Positions 44,984-53,356 of a stretch of DNA of 64,000 nt are shown one piece after another. The notes beneath the pieces are model-generated. The model made no database searches, was not told the DNA's origin, and saw nothing but the letters and a program-made list of their open reading frames with translations. A program made the position numbers and the translations under genes. The stretch is from assembly GCA_039193195.1 (NCBI GenBank), contig JBCCWS010000020.1:1-64000 (forward strand), given 5' to 3'. Each line of letters starts with the position of its first letter. The first letter of the stretch is position 1. The DNA comes from Pseudomonadota bacterium (lineage in GTDB: Bacteria; Pseudomonadota; Gammaproteobacteria; Steroidobacterales; JBCBZW01).

Positions 44984-45799
44984 ATGCCCGACCATGACCG
45001 CGCGCGAATTCCCAGCCTCGCATCAACTTCCCCTACGGACTCGATCATCAGCTCGCTGCGCACGCAAGGCGGGGTGATCGTTCGCGACGTGGTGCCGGCG
45101 AGCGTGCCCAAGGCCGTGCTCGCCGAGCTAGAGCCACCCTTGGCCGACTTCGGTGCGAGATTCGCCAACGACTTCAACGGCTACCGCACGCTGCGGGCAG
45201 GTGCCATCTTGAAGGTGTCGCCCTCATCGCCAACCCTGATAGCCCACCCCTTGGTGCTCGAGGTGGCCGACGCGATCCTGCTGCCCCATGCCAATAGCTA
45301 CCGGATCGGTAGCACCACTGCGATCAAGGTGCTGCCGGGCGAACGGCATCAGCAGCTGCATCGCGATGTAGACGATCTCTACCCCATCGCATTGCCTGGC
45401 GTCGAGTTGCAGCTTTCGGTGATGTGGGCCCTCGGCGACTTCACGCGGGAGAACGGCGCGACGCGCATGGTGCTCGCTGAGCACGCGCCGAACCAGCGGA
45501 GTGATATCAGGGAAGAGCATATTGCCCAGGCGGAGATGCCGCGCGGCTCGGCGTTGTTCTACCTCGGCACGACCTGGCACGGCGGCGGCGCCAACACCAC
45601 CTCATCTGCGCGCACCGGCCTGGTCAATACCTACAGCCTGGGGTGGCTACGGCAAGAGGAAAACCAGTACCTGAGCGTGCCTCGCGAAATTGCAGACGCC
45701 CTACCAGAGCGAGTTCGTCGCTTGATGGGCTATCAAAGCGACGGGCCCTACCTCGGCGTCTACCCCGGTGATCCCGACAACAACTGGTACGAGTCCTGA
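44984..45799 (+). CDS. Phytanoyl-CoA dioxygenase (PhyH) family Fe(II)/2-oxoglutarate oxygenase
   Basis: Probably hydroxylates a small substrate using Fe(II), 2-oxoglutarate and oxygen. The 271-residue protein keeps the facial triad His126 and Asp128 (LHRDVDD) and His199 (TTWHGGGAN), and the 2-oxoglutarate Arg at about 210 (ARTGLV), followed by [16 protein letters not shown], typical of PhyH-like enzymes. It is the last gene of the FAD-FAD-GcvT-MFS run, 27 bp after the transporter. Hydroxylation of an N- or O-methyl group would give a formaldehyde-yielding demethylation, which would suit a folate-linked pathway, but this is inference. Confidence 0.85.
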   Translation: MPDHDRARIPSLASTSPTDSIISSLRTQGGVIVRDVVPASVPKAVLAELEPPLADFGARFANDFNGYRTLRAGAILKVSPSSPTLIAHPLVLEVADAILLPHANSYRIGSTTAIKVLPGERHQQLHRDVDDLYPIALPGVELQLSVMWALGDFTRENGATRMVLAEHAPNQRSDIREEHIAQAEMPRGSALFYLGTTWHGGGANTTSSARTGLVNTYSLGWLRQEENQYLSVPREIADALPERVRRLMGYQSDGPYLGVYPGDPDNNWYES

Positions 45800-45905
45800 C
45801 CTCGCGATCTGCGTCTGCGGTACAGTGCGCCTAGGCCATTTAGCGAGTTGAACCTATCGCGCGGGCTTAGCGTGCGGGCGACAGCGTTCACCGGGAAGCG
45901 CACGC

Positions 45906-46547
45906 ATGTCGCGAGATGGAGACAGGCAAGCACCTCCGCGCCCAAGGGCGCAGACCACCCCGACGATAGTTGGCACCGGCGAGTTCTCGGTCGATACCAC
46001 TCGATGGCCCGCTTGGCAGCGCGCCTATCGCTACGGCACGCTGGTGATTAGGCCACCGGCCCGCGTTCGTGCCGTAGTCGACCGTTGGCGAGCCCGTTAC
46101 GATCCGGTCAGCCAAGGCTACGTCGACACTCACATCACGGTCACCCAACCGTTTCGTCAGGAACCTACACGCCAGGCCTTCGCCCAGATCACCACCATCT
46201 TGCGCTTGCAGCACCAATTCGAGATCCGCTACGGACCGCTGCGCAACTTCCTGCCCGATCCGGTGCTGTGGTTGGAGGTTCAACCGGCACGTAGAGTAAT
46301 GGCGCTACGGCGCGCACTGCACGAGACGGGGTTGTTCGACCTCTCCCAGCCGCACACGGACGGCTTCGTTCCCCACATGAGCATTGCCGAAGGGCTCTCA
46401 TCGCCGCAGGCCGATGAAGCGCTCTACGCGCAGCTTCGCGGCCAAGCGCCCGTCGGCAAGTTCCCCTGCCGGAGCATTACCTACCTACGTCCGGACGAGC
46501 GCTTCCAGTTCCGCAAACTGCGGACCTTTCGCCTCCCAGGTAGCTAG
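45906..46547 (+). CDS. 2H phosphoesterase / 2'-5' RNA ligase superfamily protein
   Basis: A 213-residue protein with the two HxT/S motifs of the 2H family: His76-Ile-Thr78 (THITVT) and His157-Met-Ser159 (PHMSIAEG). These would catalyse ligation or hydrolysis of 2'-5' phosphodiesters or cyclic phosphates. The leader of about 40 residues is longer than usual, and a later start is possible. Members include LigT and ThpR; which activity applies here is not clear. It is not obviously part of the upstream operon, being about 106 bp away. Confidence 0.75.
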   Translation: MSRDGDRQAPPRPRAQTTPTIVGTGEFSVDTTRWPAWQRAYRYGTLVIRPPARVRAVVDRWRARYDPVSQGYVDTHITVTQPFRQEPTRQAFAQITTILRLQHQFEIRYGPLRNFLPDPVLWLEVQPARRVMALRRALHETGLFDLSQPHTDGFVPHMSIAEGLSSPQADEALYAQLRGQAPVGKFPCRSITYLRPDERFQFRKLRTFRLPGS

Positions 46548-46598
46548 CAAGGGATGTAAAAGATATTTGACATTCCCCCATAGCCGCGCGACACTGGA

Positions 46599-46620
46599 AA
46601 TGTTAAAAATTTCTAACATT
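46599..46620. promoter_or_regulatory. 22-bp palindrome, candidate operator
   Basis: AATGTTA-AAAATTTC-TAACATT is an almost perfect inverted repeat with one mismatched pair. It lies 10 bp before the ATG of the membrane protein that is followed by an XRE regulator. A -35-like TTGACA stands upstream at 46567-46572 with a poor -10 17 bp later. The palindrome is placed where a repressor would block the promoter, and the XRE gene of the pair is the natural candidate. Confidence 0.6.
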
Positions 46621-46630
46621 AGGTCTCTGA

Positions 46631-47050
46631 ATGGGATTCCATGAGAAATCCTCCTGGGTGATGGTGCTGAGCCTGTTGGCCGGCGCCGCGTTCTACATCT
46701 ACTTCGTGGTCATGGGGTCGCGCGCCGCGGGGATGCTGGTCCCCCCCGTGCTGCCCGTGCTTATCGCCTTCACGGTCATCCTCGTACTCTTGGCCGTAGT
46801 AGGGCACATCCTTGCCGCGCTCAGCTCCGTTCGAGATGCGAACGCGGGCGAAGACGAGCGTGATCGACTGATCGCCCGCCGCGCAGCGAGCGCCTCTGGC
46901 GCCTTGCTGTCTCTCGGCGTGCTAGCAGCGCTCAGCCTGTACCTGTTCACCTATCAAGGTGATTGGCTCTTCTACGGGGTCTTCGCGAGCCTCGTTCTGG
47001 CCAGCATCAGCGAGTACGCTGTGCGTATCGTGCTCTATCGCTTCGGCTAA
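46631..47050 (+). CDS. Four-helix membrane protein of unknown function, paired with an XRE regulator
   Basis: A 139-residue integral membrane protein with about four hydrophobic helices (at roughly 10-30, 35-60, 88-108 and 113-135) and a charged cytoplasmic loop DANAGEDERDRLIARRAAS. I do not recognise the family with confidence, but a small membrane protein next to a short XRE protein is a recurring pair in bacteria. It starts 10 bp after the palindrome and ends seven bases before the XRE gene, so the two are one transcription unit. Confidence 0.7.
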   Translation: MGFHEKSSWVMVLSLLAGAAFYIYFVVMGSRAAGMLVPPVLPVLIAFTVILVLLAVVGHILAALSSVRDANAGEDERDRLIARRAASASGALLSLGVLAALSLYLFTYQGDWLFYGVFASLVLASISEYAVRIVLYRFG

Positions 47051-47056
47051 CTCGTC

Positions 47057-47278
47057 TTGAGTCGTTCCACGACGATACGCAATCGCGTACGAGAGCTTCG
47101 CGAACTGCACGGCGGGATATCGCAGGCGGAATTGGGCGAGGCGATCGGTGTGACGCGCCAGACCATCGCCGCCATCGAAAAGAGCCGCTACTCGCCGTCG
47201 CTGGAGAGCGCGTTCCGCATCGCCCGACTCTTCCAGGTGGGCGTCGAAGAGGTGTTTTACTGGCACGAGGACGAGTAG
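47057..47278 (+). CDS. XRE-family helix-turn-helix regulator (short, HTH only)
   Basis: A 73-residue DNA-binding protein that is nearly all helix-turn-helix (RNRVRELRELHGGISQAELGEAIGVTRQTIAAIEKSRYSPSLESAFRIARLFQVGVEEVFYW). It lacks a sensor domain, as is usual for this group of small regulators. TTG is the likely start because the HTH begins at once and no ATG is near. It probably represses its own operon through the palindrome 46599-46620. Confidence 0.88.
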   Translation: MSRSTTIRNRVRELRELHGGISQAELGEAIGVTRQTIAAIEKSRYSPSLESAFRIARLFQVGVEEVFYWHEDE

Positions 47279-47332
47279 ACGCTGGCTTGATCCTTGCAGC
47301 GATACCGCGAACACACGCAGAGTTCGCACGCC

Positions 47333-48205
47333 ATGTCGCTAATCATCAAGTACGGCCTTCAACCCACCCTGATGGTAGGTGTCTTAAGTCTCTGGTACTT
47401 CAACCAAGACGCAGCGTGGGTGTATCTGCTGGTCGCCCTCGGCGTGCAGGTGTTGCTGGCCCTGCTTGAGCACTTTTGGCCCGCTCGCCCCGAATGGGTG
47501 CAACCGATCGGCTACAAGGGCGCCCTGGGGGCAGTGTTCATCGCCACCTACGTATTCGGGGGCGCGATCGTCGCGCCGCTCTACGCGCAGACGGTCAACC
47601 CCGCACTCGCCCACCTTCGCAGCACGCTTGGGCTCGATGTCTGGCCCACCGAATGGCCGATCATCGCGCAGGTATTGCTGGCCTTCTTTATGAGCGAGTT
47701 CATCTGGTACTGACTGCACCGGGCGGAGCATCGTTGGTCGTGGGTATGGCGTATCACTGGCCATGGATCGCACCACGCGTTTAAAAACCTGGCGGCCATC
47801 AACGCAGGCGCTAACCACCCGCTGGAGATCCTCCTAGTGCTCACCGTACCGAGCGCCGTCGTCGAGCTGCTGTTCGGTGCGGGGGCCGCAGTGGGTGGGT
47901 CGTACCTGTTGCTGTTGACCCTGGCCTTCCTGGCACACGCAAACCTCGATCTCAACACACGGGTGATCGGCTGGCTATTCACAACGAACCGATATCACAT
48001 CCATCACCACTCCATGGTGTTGGAGGAGAGCAACACCAACTTCGGCTGCGCCGCCATCGTGTGGGACCGGCTCTTCGGCAGCTTCCGCGACGCGGCCACC
48101 ACGCAGACCGGTACGGGCCCCACACAGCCGTCCCTTTGGGGAATTTTCCTGATGCCGTACCGTGAACCCCGAGACACGCAAACCTCTCCCAACGCTGGCG
48201 GATGA
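47333..48205 (+). pseudogene. Fatty acid hydroxylase / sterol desaturase-family protein, interrupted by one in-frame TGA
   Basis: A membrane diiron-type protein broken by a single stop at 47711-47713. Before it the frame gives membrane helices ending MSEFIWY. Immediately after it the same frame resumes LHRAEHRWSWVWR, then GHGSHHAFKNLAAINAGANHPLE and NRYHIHHHSMVLEES. Replacing the TGA with a Trp codon (one base, TGG) restores the family motif YWLHR and an open frame of 290 residues with all histidine clusters intact. Both halves are in one frame, so this is a point nonsense change, not an indel. The next base after TGA is C, a context known for weak termination. TGA acts as a normal stop elsewhere in the window. 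Confidence 0.85.
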
Positions 48206-48313
48206 GATGGCGTCGCGAGCTACTCGGTGTAAGCGCCATCCCTAGCGCGCCCGGTCTGTCCGTGGCACTGTGAGTGCGTAGGGTGCGAGTCGAACAATCG
48301 TGGGAGAACAATC

Positions 48314-49792
48314 ATGCACGCCCATACCCAGGGATGGGGCTTCCGCTACCGCGCTAAGGTGTGGCTCTTGGCCCTGCTAGCCGCCGCGACGAGCACGCTC
48401 ACTCTCGCGACGCCAGCGCGAGCAGAGGCTGACCTGCGGGTCCAGGTCAATCCCCGCGGAACCGTGAGTTGGAAGCTCATCCAACGCACCCACGCTGGAG
48501 GTGCGCCGATGCCCCTGCGAGTGAACTACGCACTTCCCAACGCAGGCCAACTCCAGGCGCGCATCGTCCTTGCGAGCAGCGGCGACACGCTCCCGGGCCA
48601 GGATTACGCCGACAACACTTGGGCCGTAGAAGCGAGCGATGGCACGCCGCTAGAGCAGGTGATCGATGAGGTTCCCACCGGCGGTAACTACCACGTCCTG
48701 CTGCGGCTAGTGGACGGTGTGACGGGCGATGTCGCCGCCGAGGCCACCATCGAGGAAGTCGCGGTAGGCGACGTGTACCTGGCTGCGGGACAAAGCAACA
48801 TGGCCGGATACGCCGAATCGCGCACGCCAATGGAGCTGCCGATCGACGAGGTTCACCTGTTCGGCAACGACTACGCCTGGAAGCGCGGCACGGAACCTAT
48901 GGACGGTTTTTGGCAGCAGGTGGATTTGGTCTCCTTGGATTTCCCGTCCCACTCCTTGATGCTGCGCTTCGCCAAGGACGTCTACAGCGCCACCGGCGTG
49001 CCCATCGCGATCATCCCCGGTCCCCTAGGCGGCAGCAGCCTGGCCACTCAGTGGCAGCGGGACTTCAACGATACAACCAATCGCGACACCCTGTACGGAT
49101 CTCTCCTCTACCGCACGCGCCTGCAGAACTACGGCGCCGCGCCGGCAGGGGTGCTGTGGTTCCAGGGAGAGTCCGATGCCATCACGACCTTTCCGGCCTA
49201 TTACCGACGTTTGCTGCGGGAGCTGATCGCAAGCTACCGCGCCGACCTTCAGGACCCGCAGATGCCCTTCATCGTCGGTCAGCTCGGCACCTACGCCTTT
49301 AGCTTCGTTCCCACATGGATTGCCGTGCAAGAAGCGCAGCGCTTAGTGGCTCGAGAGGACGCCCATGTGGCCCTGGCGACAGCGATCGATCAACCAACCT
49401 GGGACACCATCCACTACACCGTTGAGGGCTACAAGACCATCGGCAGCCGCTTCGCACTGGCGGCGCGGGAGATGATCTACGGCCAAGCGGTCGATTCGCT
49501 CACGGAGCTGCAGGAGGTCACCCTGGGCGCAGACGGTGCCAGCGTGCTGCTCCATTACGACGCCGAGGTCTTCGCCGGAGAAGCACGCTTGTACTCGGTG
49601 ACAGATGAAGCCGGAATCAATACGGTGGCGAGCACCTCGGCGATGAGCAACGTGATCACGCTAACGCTATCGCGCCCTATCAGCGGCAGGCTTGCGGAAG
49701 TACTCTATGGCAACTCGCGCCTGTTCGAGCGGAGCTGGGCTTTGGGCGCTTCGGGTATCGCCGTGCCTGCCTTCCGGGTGCTACTCGACTAG
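48314..49792 (+). CDS. Secreted SGNH-type carbohydrate esterase (SASA domain, sialate O-acetylesterase family)
   Basis: Probably removes acetyl groups from a sugar, in the periplasm or outside the cell. The 492-residue precursor has a signal peptide ending ATPARAEA (about residue 38), an N-terminal beta-rich region of about 110 residues, and the SASA catalytic region. That region has the nucleophile block AAGQSNMAGY (Ser161), GVLWFQGESD, and a C-terminal DTIHYT with the catalytic His. A final beta-sandwich-like domain follows (about 410-492). No sugar pathway is next to it, and the NeuC-like gene is 22 kb away, so the substrate is open. Confidence 0.85.
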   Translation: MHAHTQGWGFRYRAKVWLLALLAAATSTLTLATPARAEADLRVQVNPRGTVSWKLIQRTHAGGAPMPLRVNYALPNAGQLQARIVLASSGDTLPGQDYADNTWAVEASDGTPLEQVIDEVPTGGNYHVLLRLVDGVTGDVAAEATIEEVAVGDVYLAAGQSNMAGYAESRTPMELPIDEVHLFGNDYAWKRGTEPMDGFWQQVDLVSLDFPSHSLMLRFAKDVYSATGVPIAIIPGPLGGSSLATQWQRDFNDTTNRDTLYGSLLYRTRLQNYGAAPAGVLWFQGESDAITTFPAYYRRLLRELIASYRADLQDPQMPFIVGQLGTYAFSFVPTWIAVQEAQRLVAREDAHVALATAIDQPTWDTIHYTVEGYKTIGSRFALAAREMIYGQAVDSLTELQEVTLGADGASVLLHYDAEVFAGEARLYSVTDEAGINTVASTSAMSNVITLTLSRPISGRLAEVLYGNSRLFERSWALGASGIAVPAFRVLLD

Positions 49793-50178
49793 GCGCCAGT
49801 CCTGATCATCCATCTTGGCCTGCTAACGCCCAAATAGGGCCCTGCGGACAGGCCCGCAGCGCCCATCGCCGTATGCGAAAGGCACGACGATGGCGGCATG
49901 CGCACCCCCGAGCACGAAAAACGAGACACCCTGGCTCGCCGTGATCCCCATGGGCGGCGATCGTTTTGGGCTCGCGACAGATTATGACGAAGATGCCTCG
50001 CTAGCCGACCGAGGCACCGCTACTATCTAAACTCGGTAGTTCGAAACCACCAAGAACAACTAATCAAAGGTTCGTAGCTCCGCTGGCTAGCCCAGGCCAG
50101 CGACCGCACACCTGCTAAGCACTGGCAGGTCGACGTCCCGACGAACCACGCGATCACTCCATCGGATGGAGGTGCTGC
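49793..50178. other. Intergenic region before the BLUF cluster
   Basis: No gene is supported in these 386 bases. A short stem (TCGCCG with CGGCGA, at about 49938-49963) is followed by TTTT and may terminate the esterase transcript. A weak TACTAT/ACTCGG area near 50023 could be promoter sequence. A strong GGAGGT ribosome site ends the stretch just before the next ATG. Confidence 0.3.
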
Positions 50179-50928
50179 ATGCTGTTGACGGGTCAGGAGG
50201 TGCTCGCGAAGACGCAGAAAGGCTACGCCGAGATGCGCGAGCAGTCAGACGGCATCTTGCCGCGCGAGGCTCGCACCCTGCTCATCTTGGTGAATGGACG
50301 AGACACGGTGAGTAACTACCGCGCCGCGTTGAATGGCAGCAAGGCTTTCGAGTCCCTTGGGGGGGTCGACCAGCTAATCGCACTACTAATCGATCTCGAT
50401 TATCTCGACCTCATCACCGCTGACGTGGCAGAGGGGGAGGAATCTGAGACGGACGAGACAACGGACGCGCCGCTCGACGAGTATTCAGAGCATCCCAACC
50501 CACCAGAAGAGGACATCATTCTGTCCTCCAGCCCAGTGTTCGGGCCGAGCGACCAGGGTCAGGCGCTTGCACAGCCACCCCTGTTAGATACGCAAGCACC
50601 GCCGCGCCCGGATCCGCCGACACCACCTAGGCTATTCGCGAGCGAACTCCAGCGCGATCAATTGTCGGCCCCCGCGCCCTCACCGCGCACTTCCCCGGGA
50701 TCGCTCGAGGACGAGCGGGTCGATCGCTTGCGCACGATGCTGGCGGAGCTCTTCGAACGCCACCCCAAGATCGAGGATCGCTGGTCGTGGATGTTTCGCT
50801 TGGAGGAATGCCGAACGGCCGGGGATCTGCTCGAACTCGTGGATGCCTTCAGGACGCGCGTTAGCAGGCGAATGCCCCGAGAGATCGCTAAGCTCGTGGC
50901 AGCGGTCCACGCGAGCGAGGACACCTGA
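50179..50928 (+). CDS. Protein of unknown function, upstream of two BLUF genes
   Basis: A 249-residue soluble protein that I do not recognise. The N-terminal ~80 residues look like a small helical domain (YAEMREQSDGILPREARTLLI, then LVNGRDTVSNYRAAL). Residues 83-185 are acidic and then Pro/Ser-rich and probably disordered. The C-terminal part (about 185-245, TMLAELFERHPKIEDRWSWM) is again helical. It has no signal peptide or membrane helix. GGAGGT stands close to the ATG. Its gene is 31 bp from the first BLUF gene, so it may be a partner or output of the light sensors. The function is not known. Confidence 0.55.
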   Translation: MLLTGQEVLAKTQKGYAEMREQSDGILPREARTLLILVNGRDTVSNYRAALNGSKAFESLGGVDQLIALLIDLDYLDLITADVAEGEESETDETTDAPLDEYSEHPNPPEEDIILSSSPVFGPSDQGQALAQPPLLDTQAPPRPDPPTPPRLFASELQRDQLSAPAPSPRTSPGSLEDERVDRLRTMLAELFERHPKIEDRWSWMFRLEECRTAGDLLELVDAFRTRVSRRMPREIAKLVAAVHASEDT

Positions 50929-50959
50929 GCCCTTCGTGATTTAGGAGCATCGCGCAACC

Positions 50960-51487
50960 ATGCAGCCCGCACTTAGCAGCGACGAAAACATCAAGTATCT
51001 CCACGGGGAGCACGTGTTACTGCGCCTCACCTACATGAGTCGCTTCAACACCCATAACGAGCCAGGAGAGCTGCAGCGTATCCTCACTCAGGCACGCAAG
51101 AACAACACCGCCAACGGCATCACCGGCGTACTCATCTTCAACCACAACTACTTTCTTCAGAGTATCGAGGGGCGACGCCCCATGATCAACGAGCTACTTC
51201 GAAAGCTCACCGCTGACTCGCGCCACTTCTCCCTCCAGGTTATCGAAGCGAGGGAGATTGACGGCCGCCGCTGGGGAGGTTGGTCGATGAACTACTTGAC
51301 GCCAAGCGAGAAGTACCAGAAGGAAGCGCTACGATTCTCCGGCGGCACGCAATTCAACCCCTACCTGATGAGCACTCGCCAAGTGATGATGCTGATCGAG
51401 TCCCTCACCAAGATGCAGGAAAGGCGGCCTCGACGCGAAACACCGACACCCAAGCTACGCCTACTCCGGCTACTAGGCAAAGCCTGA
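50960..51487 (+). CDS. BLUF-domain blue-light photoreceptor (first of two)
   Basis: Binds FAD and changes its hydrogen bonds on blue light. The BLUF domain (about residues 18-112) keeps the key residues at the AppA spacing: Tyr25 (LTYMSR), Asn49 (ARKNN), Gln67 (YFLQSIEG), Trp108 and Met110 (GWSMNY). After the domain there is only a short basic tail (about 135-175) and no known output domain, so signalling must go through protein-protein contact. The gene sits between the unknown protein and a second BLUF gene, 13 bp away. Confidence 0.93.
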   Translation: MQPALSSDENIKYLHGEHVLLRLTYMSRFNTHNEPGELQRILTQARKNNTANGITGVLIFNHNYFLQSIEGRRPMINELLRKLTADSRHFSLQVIEAREIDGRRWGGWSMNYLTPSEKYQKEALRFSGGTQFNPYLMSTRQVMMLIESLTKMQERRPRRETPTPKLRLLRLLGKA

Positions 51488-51500
51488 GAGGAGAACAGCC

Positions 51501-51986
51501 ATGACCTCGCCGCACGCAGACGCCCACATTCTGGTTTCACTTACCTACGCAAGCCGAATGAATCCCGACGTGTCTCCAGCAGACTGCCAGAGGATCCTGG
51601 AGCAAGCACGCGACAACAATCGGCGAGCGGGTATCACAGGAATGCTCACCTTCAACCGCGACTACTTCTTGCAGACGCTGGAGGGGCCGCGCGCGCACAT
51701 CAACGCCCTGCTGATCAAGCTCATCGCCGATCGACGCCACCATGATCTTCAGGTAATCGAGTGCCGCGAGATCAAGGCCAGATCTTGGGCACGCTGGTCG
51801 ATGAATTACGCCTCCCCCACCGAGGAGAACTCAGCGATATACCTAAAGTACTCGACGACCCTCGAGTTCAATCCCTATCTACTCAACGTCGAATCCGCGC
51901 GAGCGCTATTGCGCGATCTCGGGCGACGAAGCACGGAGCGGCAAGGCGAAACTCCAGGCTCATCCCCAGTGTCCATCGCCGGCTGA
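51501..51986 (+). CDS. BLUF-domain blue-light photoreceptor (second of two)
   Basis: A 161-residue FAD photoreceptor, a tandem relative of the gene before it. All key residues are present at identical spacing: Tyr16, Asn40, Gln58, Trp99 and Met101 (LTYASR, ARDNN, YFLQTLEG, RWSMNY). The tail is short and differs from that of its neighbour. It has a good GAGAGGAG site. Duplicated short BLUF proteins with one unknown partner suggest two sensors with different thresholds or a heteromer. Confidence 0.93.
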   Translation: MTSPHADAHILVSLTYASRMNPDVSPADCQRILEQARDNNRRAGITGMLTFNRDYFLQTLEGPRAHINALLIKLIADRRHHDLQVIECREIKARSWARWSMNYASPTEENSAIYLKYSTTLEFNPYLLNVESARALLRDLGRRSTERQGETPGSSPVSIAG

Positions 51987-52257
51987 GCGAGAGCGTGCAA
52001 CGGGTCTGCCGACGCTGGACGCCGAGCCCCCCAACAGCGCCCCCGCATGCGTTTGTGTCGGCCTAGTAGGCCGCTTGTAAAATGGGGTAACGCTCAGTAT
52101 GCGTAGGGGCAGCGTCAGCAAGGCGCGTCGCACAGCCAATGACATCGCCATTGGCAAGCGATGCAACGCCGCGGACGCTGCCCCTGGGCAGATCCGATGG
52201 GCGAGTAGCACCTTGTTTACCAAGCGGCCCACTAGCTAGAGTACTGAATACGGCGAC

Positions 52258-52695
52258 TCACTCAGTGGGCGCCGGCCAAACCAACCCGACCCGAATGGCA
52301 CCGAGTAGCACCGTGTGGCTCGCCACGAGCGCAAGAAAGGCGCCGACGGGGTGCCCGGGTAAGTCGGTCGTCATGACGTAGGCGAGATACGCCACAGCGC
52401 CGGCGCAGCCCAGAAGGGCCAAGTTCAAGGCCCAGGACACACCCGACCACAGCGCGGCGCAGACGCCGATGTTGATCGACCCCGCCCCCGAGAGGATCAG
52501 ACCGGGCACGGCCAGCGCAAGCCATGCGGCAACAGAGAGCCGCTCGCGGTGAGCTCGATCAGCTAGCACCGCTTCGAAGTGTCCGTAAGCGCCCAGGAGC
52601 AAGAACAAGCCAAGCAACAAGCCGAGGCCCGCCGCCAACCTATACAAGGCATTGTCTTCGTCTTGGGCCCCGCGCGCTGCGTCAGAAACCGACAT
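52258..52695 (-). CDS. Small four-helix membrane protein, downstream of a two-component pair
   Basis: A 145-residue integral membrane protein with four hydrophobic helices (about 18-40, 52-75, 80-105 and 118-140). The family is not recognised. The start overlaps the end of the response regulator gene by 14 bp, so translation is coupled; it is probably a target or accessory of the system. The 271 bases between it and the BLUF genes show no gene. Confidence 0.6.
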   Translation of the reverse strand: MSVSDAARGAQDEDNALYRLAAGLGLLLGLFLLLGAYGHFEAVLADRAHRERLSVAAWLALAVPGLILSGAGSINIGVCAALWSGVSWALNLALLGCAGAVAYLAYVMTTDLPGHPVGAFLALVASHTVLLGAIRVGLVWPAPTE

Positions 52696-53356
52696 CCCGA
52701 CGCCCCACCTTCACCAGACCGCACTCGTACGCGAACACCACCGCCTGAGCACGATCGCGCAAGCCAAGCTTCGAGAGGACGCTGGAGACATGCGTTTTCA
52801 CTGTGGCGCCACCGATGAACAGGGCACCGGCGATCTCCGCATTGCTCTTACCATCCGCGACCGCCTCCAGCACCTCGCGCTCGCGCGCGGTCAGGCGCTC
52901 AAGCCGCTGCGTGAGATTGCCCTGAGCACCTAATTGATCAGCAAAGCGGGCGATGAGTCGGCGGGTGATAGCGGGCGCTAGCATGGCGCCTCCCGCAACC
53001 ACAGTTCGCACGGCTTTCACCAGGTCCTCGGGCGGAATGTCCTTGAGGACAAACCCGCTAGCCCCTGCTTGCAAAGCTCGGTAGACGTACTCGTCGGGAT
53101 CGAAGGTGGTGAGAATGATGACGCGGGTGCTATCGCCCACCTCGGCCAGGATGCGGGCGGTCGCCTCAAGCCCATCCAGCTCAGGCATACGGATATCCAT
53201 GAGGATGACATCCGGTTGGTGCTGCCGGGCAGCCGCAATCGCCTCCACACCATCGCCTGCCTCCGCCACTACCTCGATGTCCGGCTCGTGCCCAAGTACC
53301 ATCGCGAAACCACGTCGCACAAGCTGCTGATCATCGACCACGAGAACCCGCAACAT
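52682..53356 (-). CDS. NarL/FixJ-family response regulator
   Basis: A 224-residue regulator with an intact receiver (acidic Asp8-Asp9, phosphoacceptor Asp54 in ILMDIRMPELDG, Lys in VLKDIPPEDL) and a LuxR-type helix-turn-helix (about 152-212: LTAREREVLEAVADGKSNAEIA). Its ATG shares one base with the kinase stop (TGATG), so kinase and regulator are co-translated in matched amounts. Confidence 0.95.
   Translation of the reverse strand: MLRVLVVDDQQLVRRGFAMVLGHEPDIEVVAEAGDGVEAIAAARQHQPDVILMDIRMPELDGLEATARILAEVGDSTRVIILTTFDPDEYVYRALQAGASGFVLKDIPPEDLVKAVRTVVAGGAMLAPAITRRLIARFADQLGAQGNLTQRLERLTAREREVLEAVADGKSNAEIAGALFIGGATVKTHVSSVLSKLGLRDRAQAVVFAYECGLVKVGRRDVGF

Noticed and set aside
47711-47713. 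TGA read as tryptophan (genetic code change)
   Set aside because: TGA ends many intact genes in the window (nrdJa, rpoD and others) and Trp is written TGG throughout, so a recoded TGA is unlikely; a local nonsense change or readthrough fits better.
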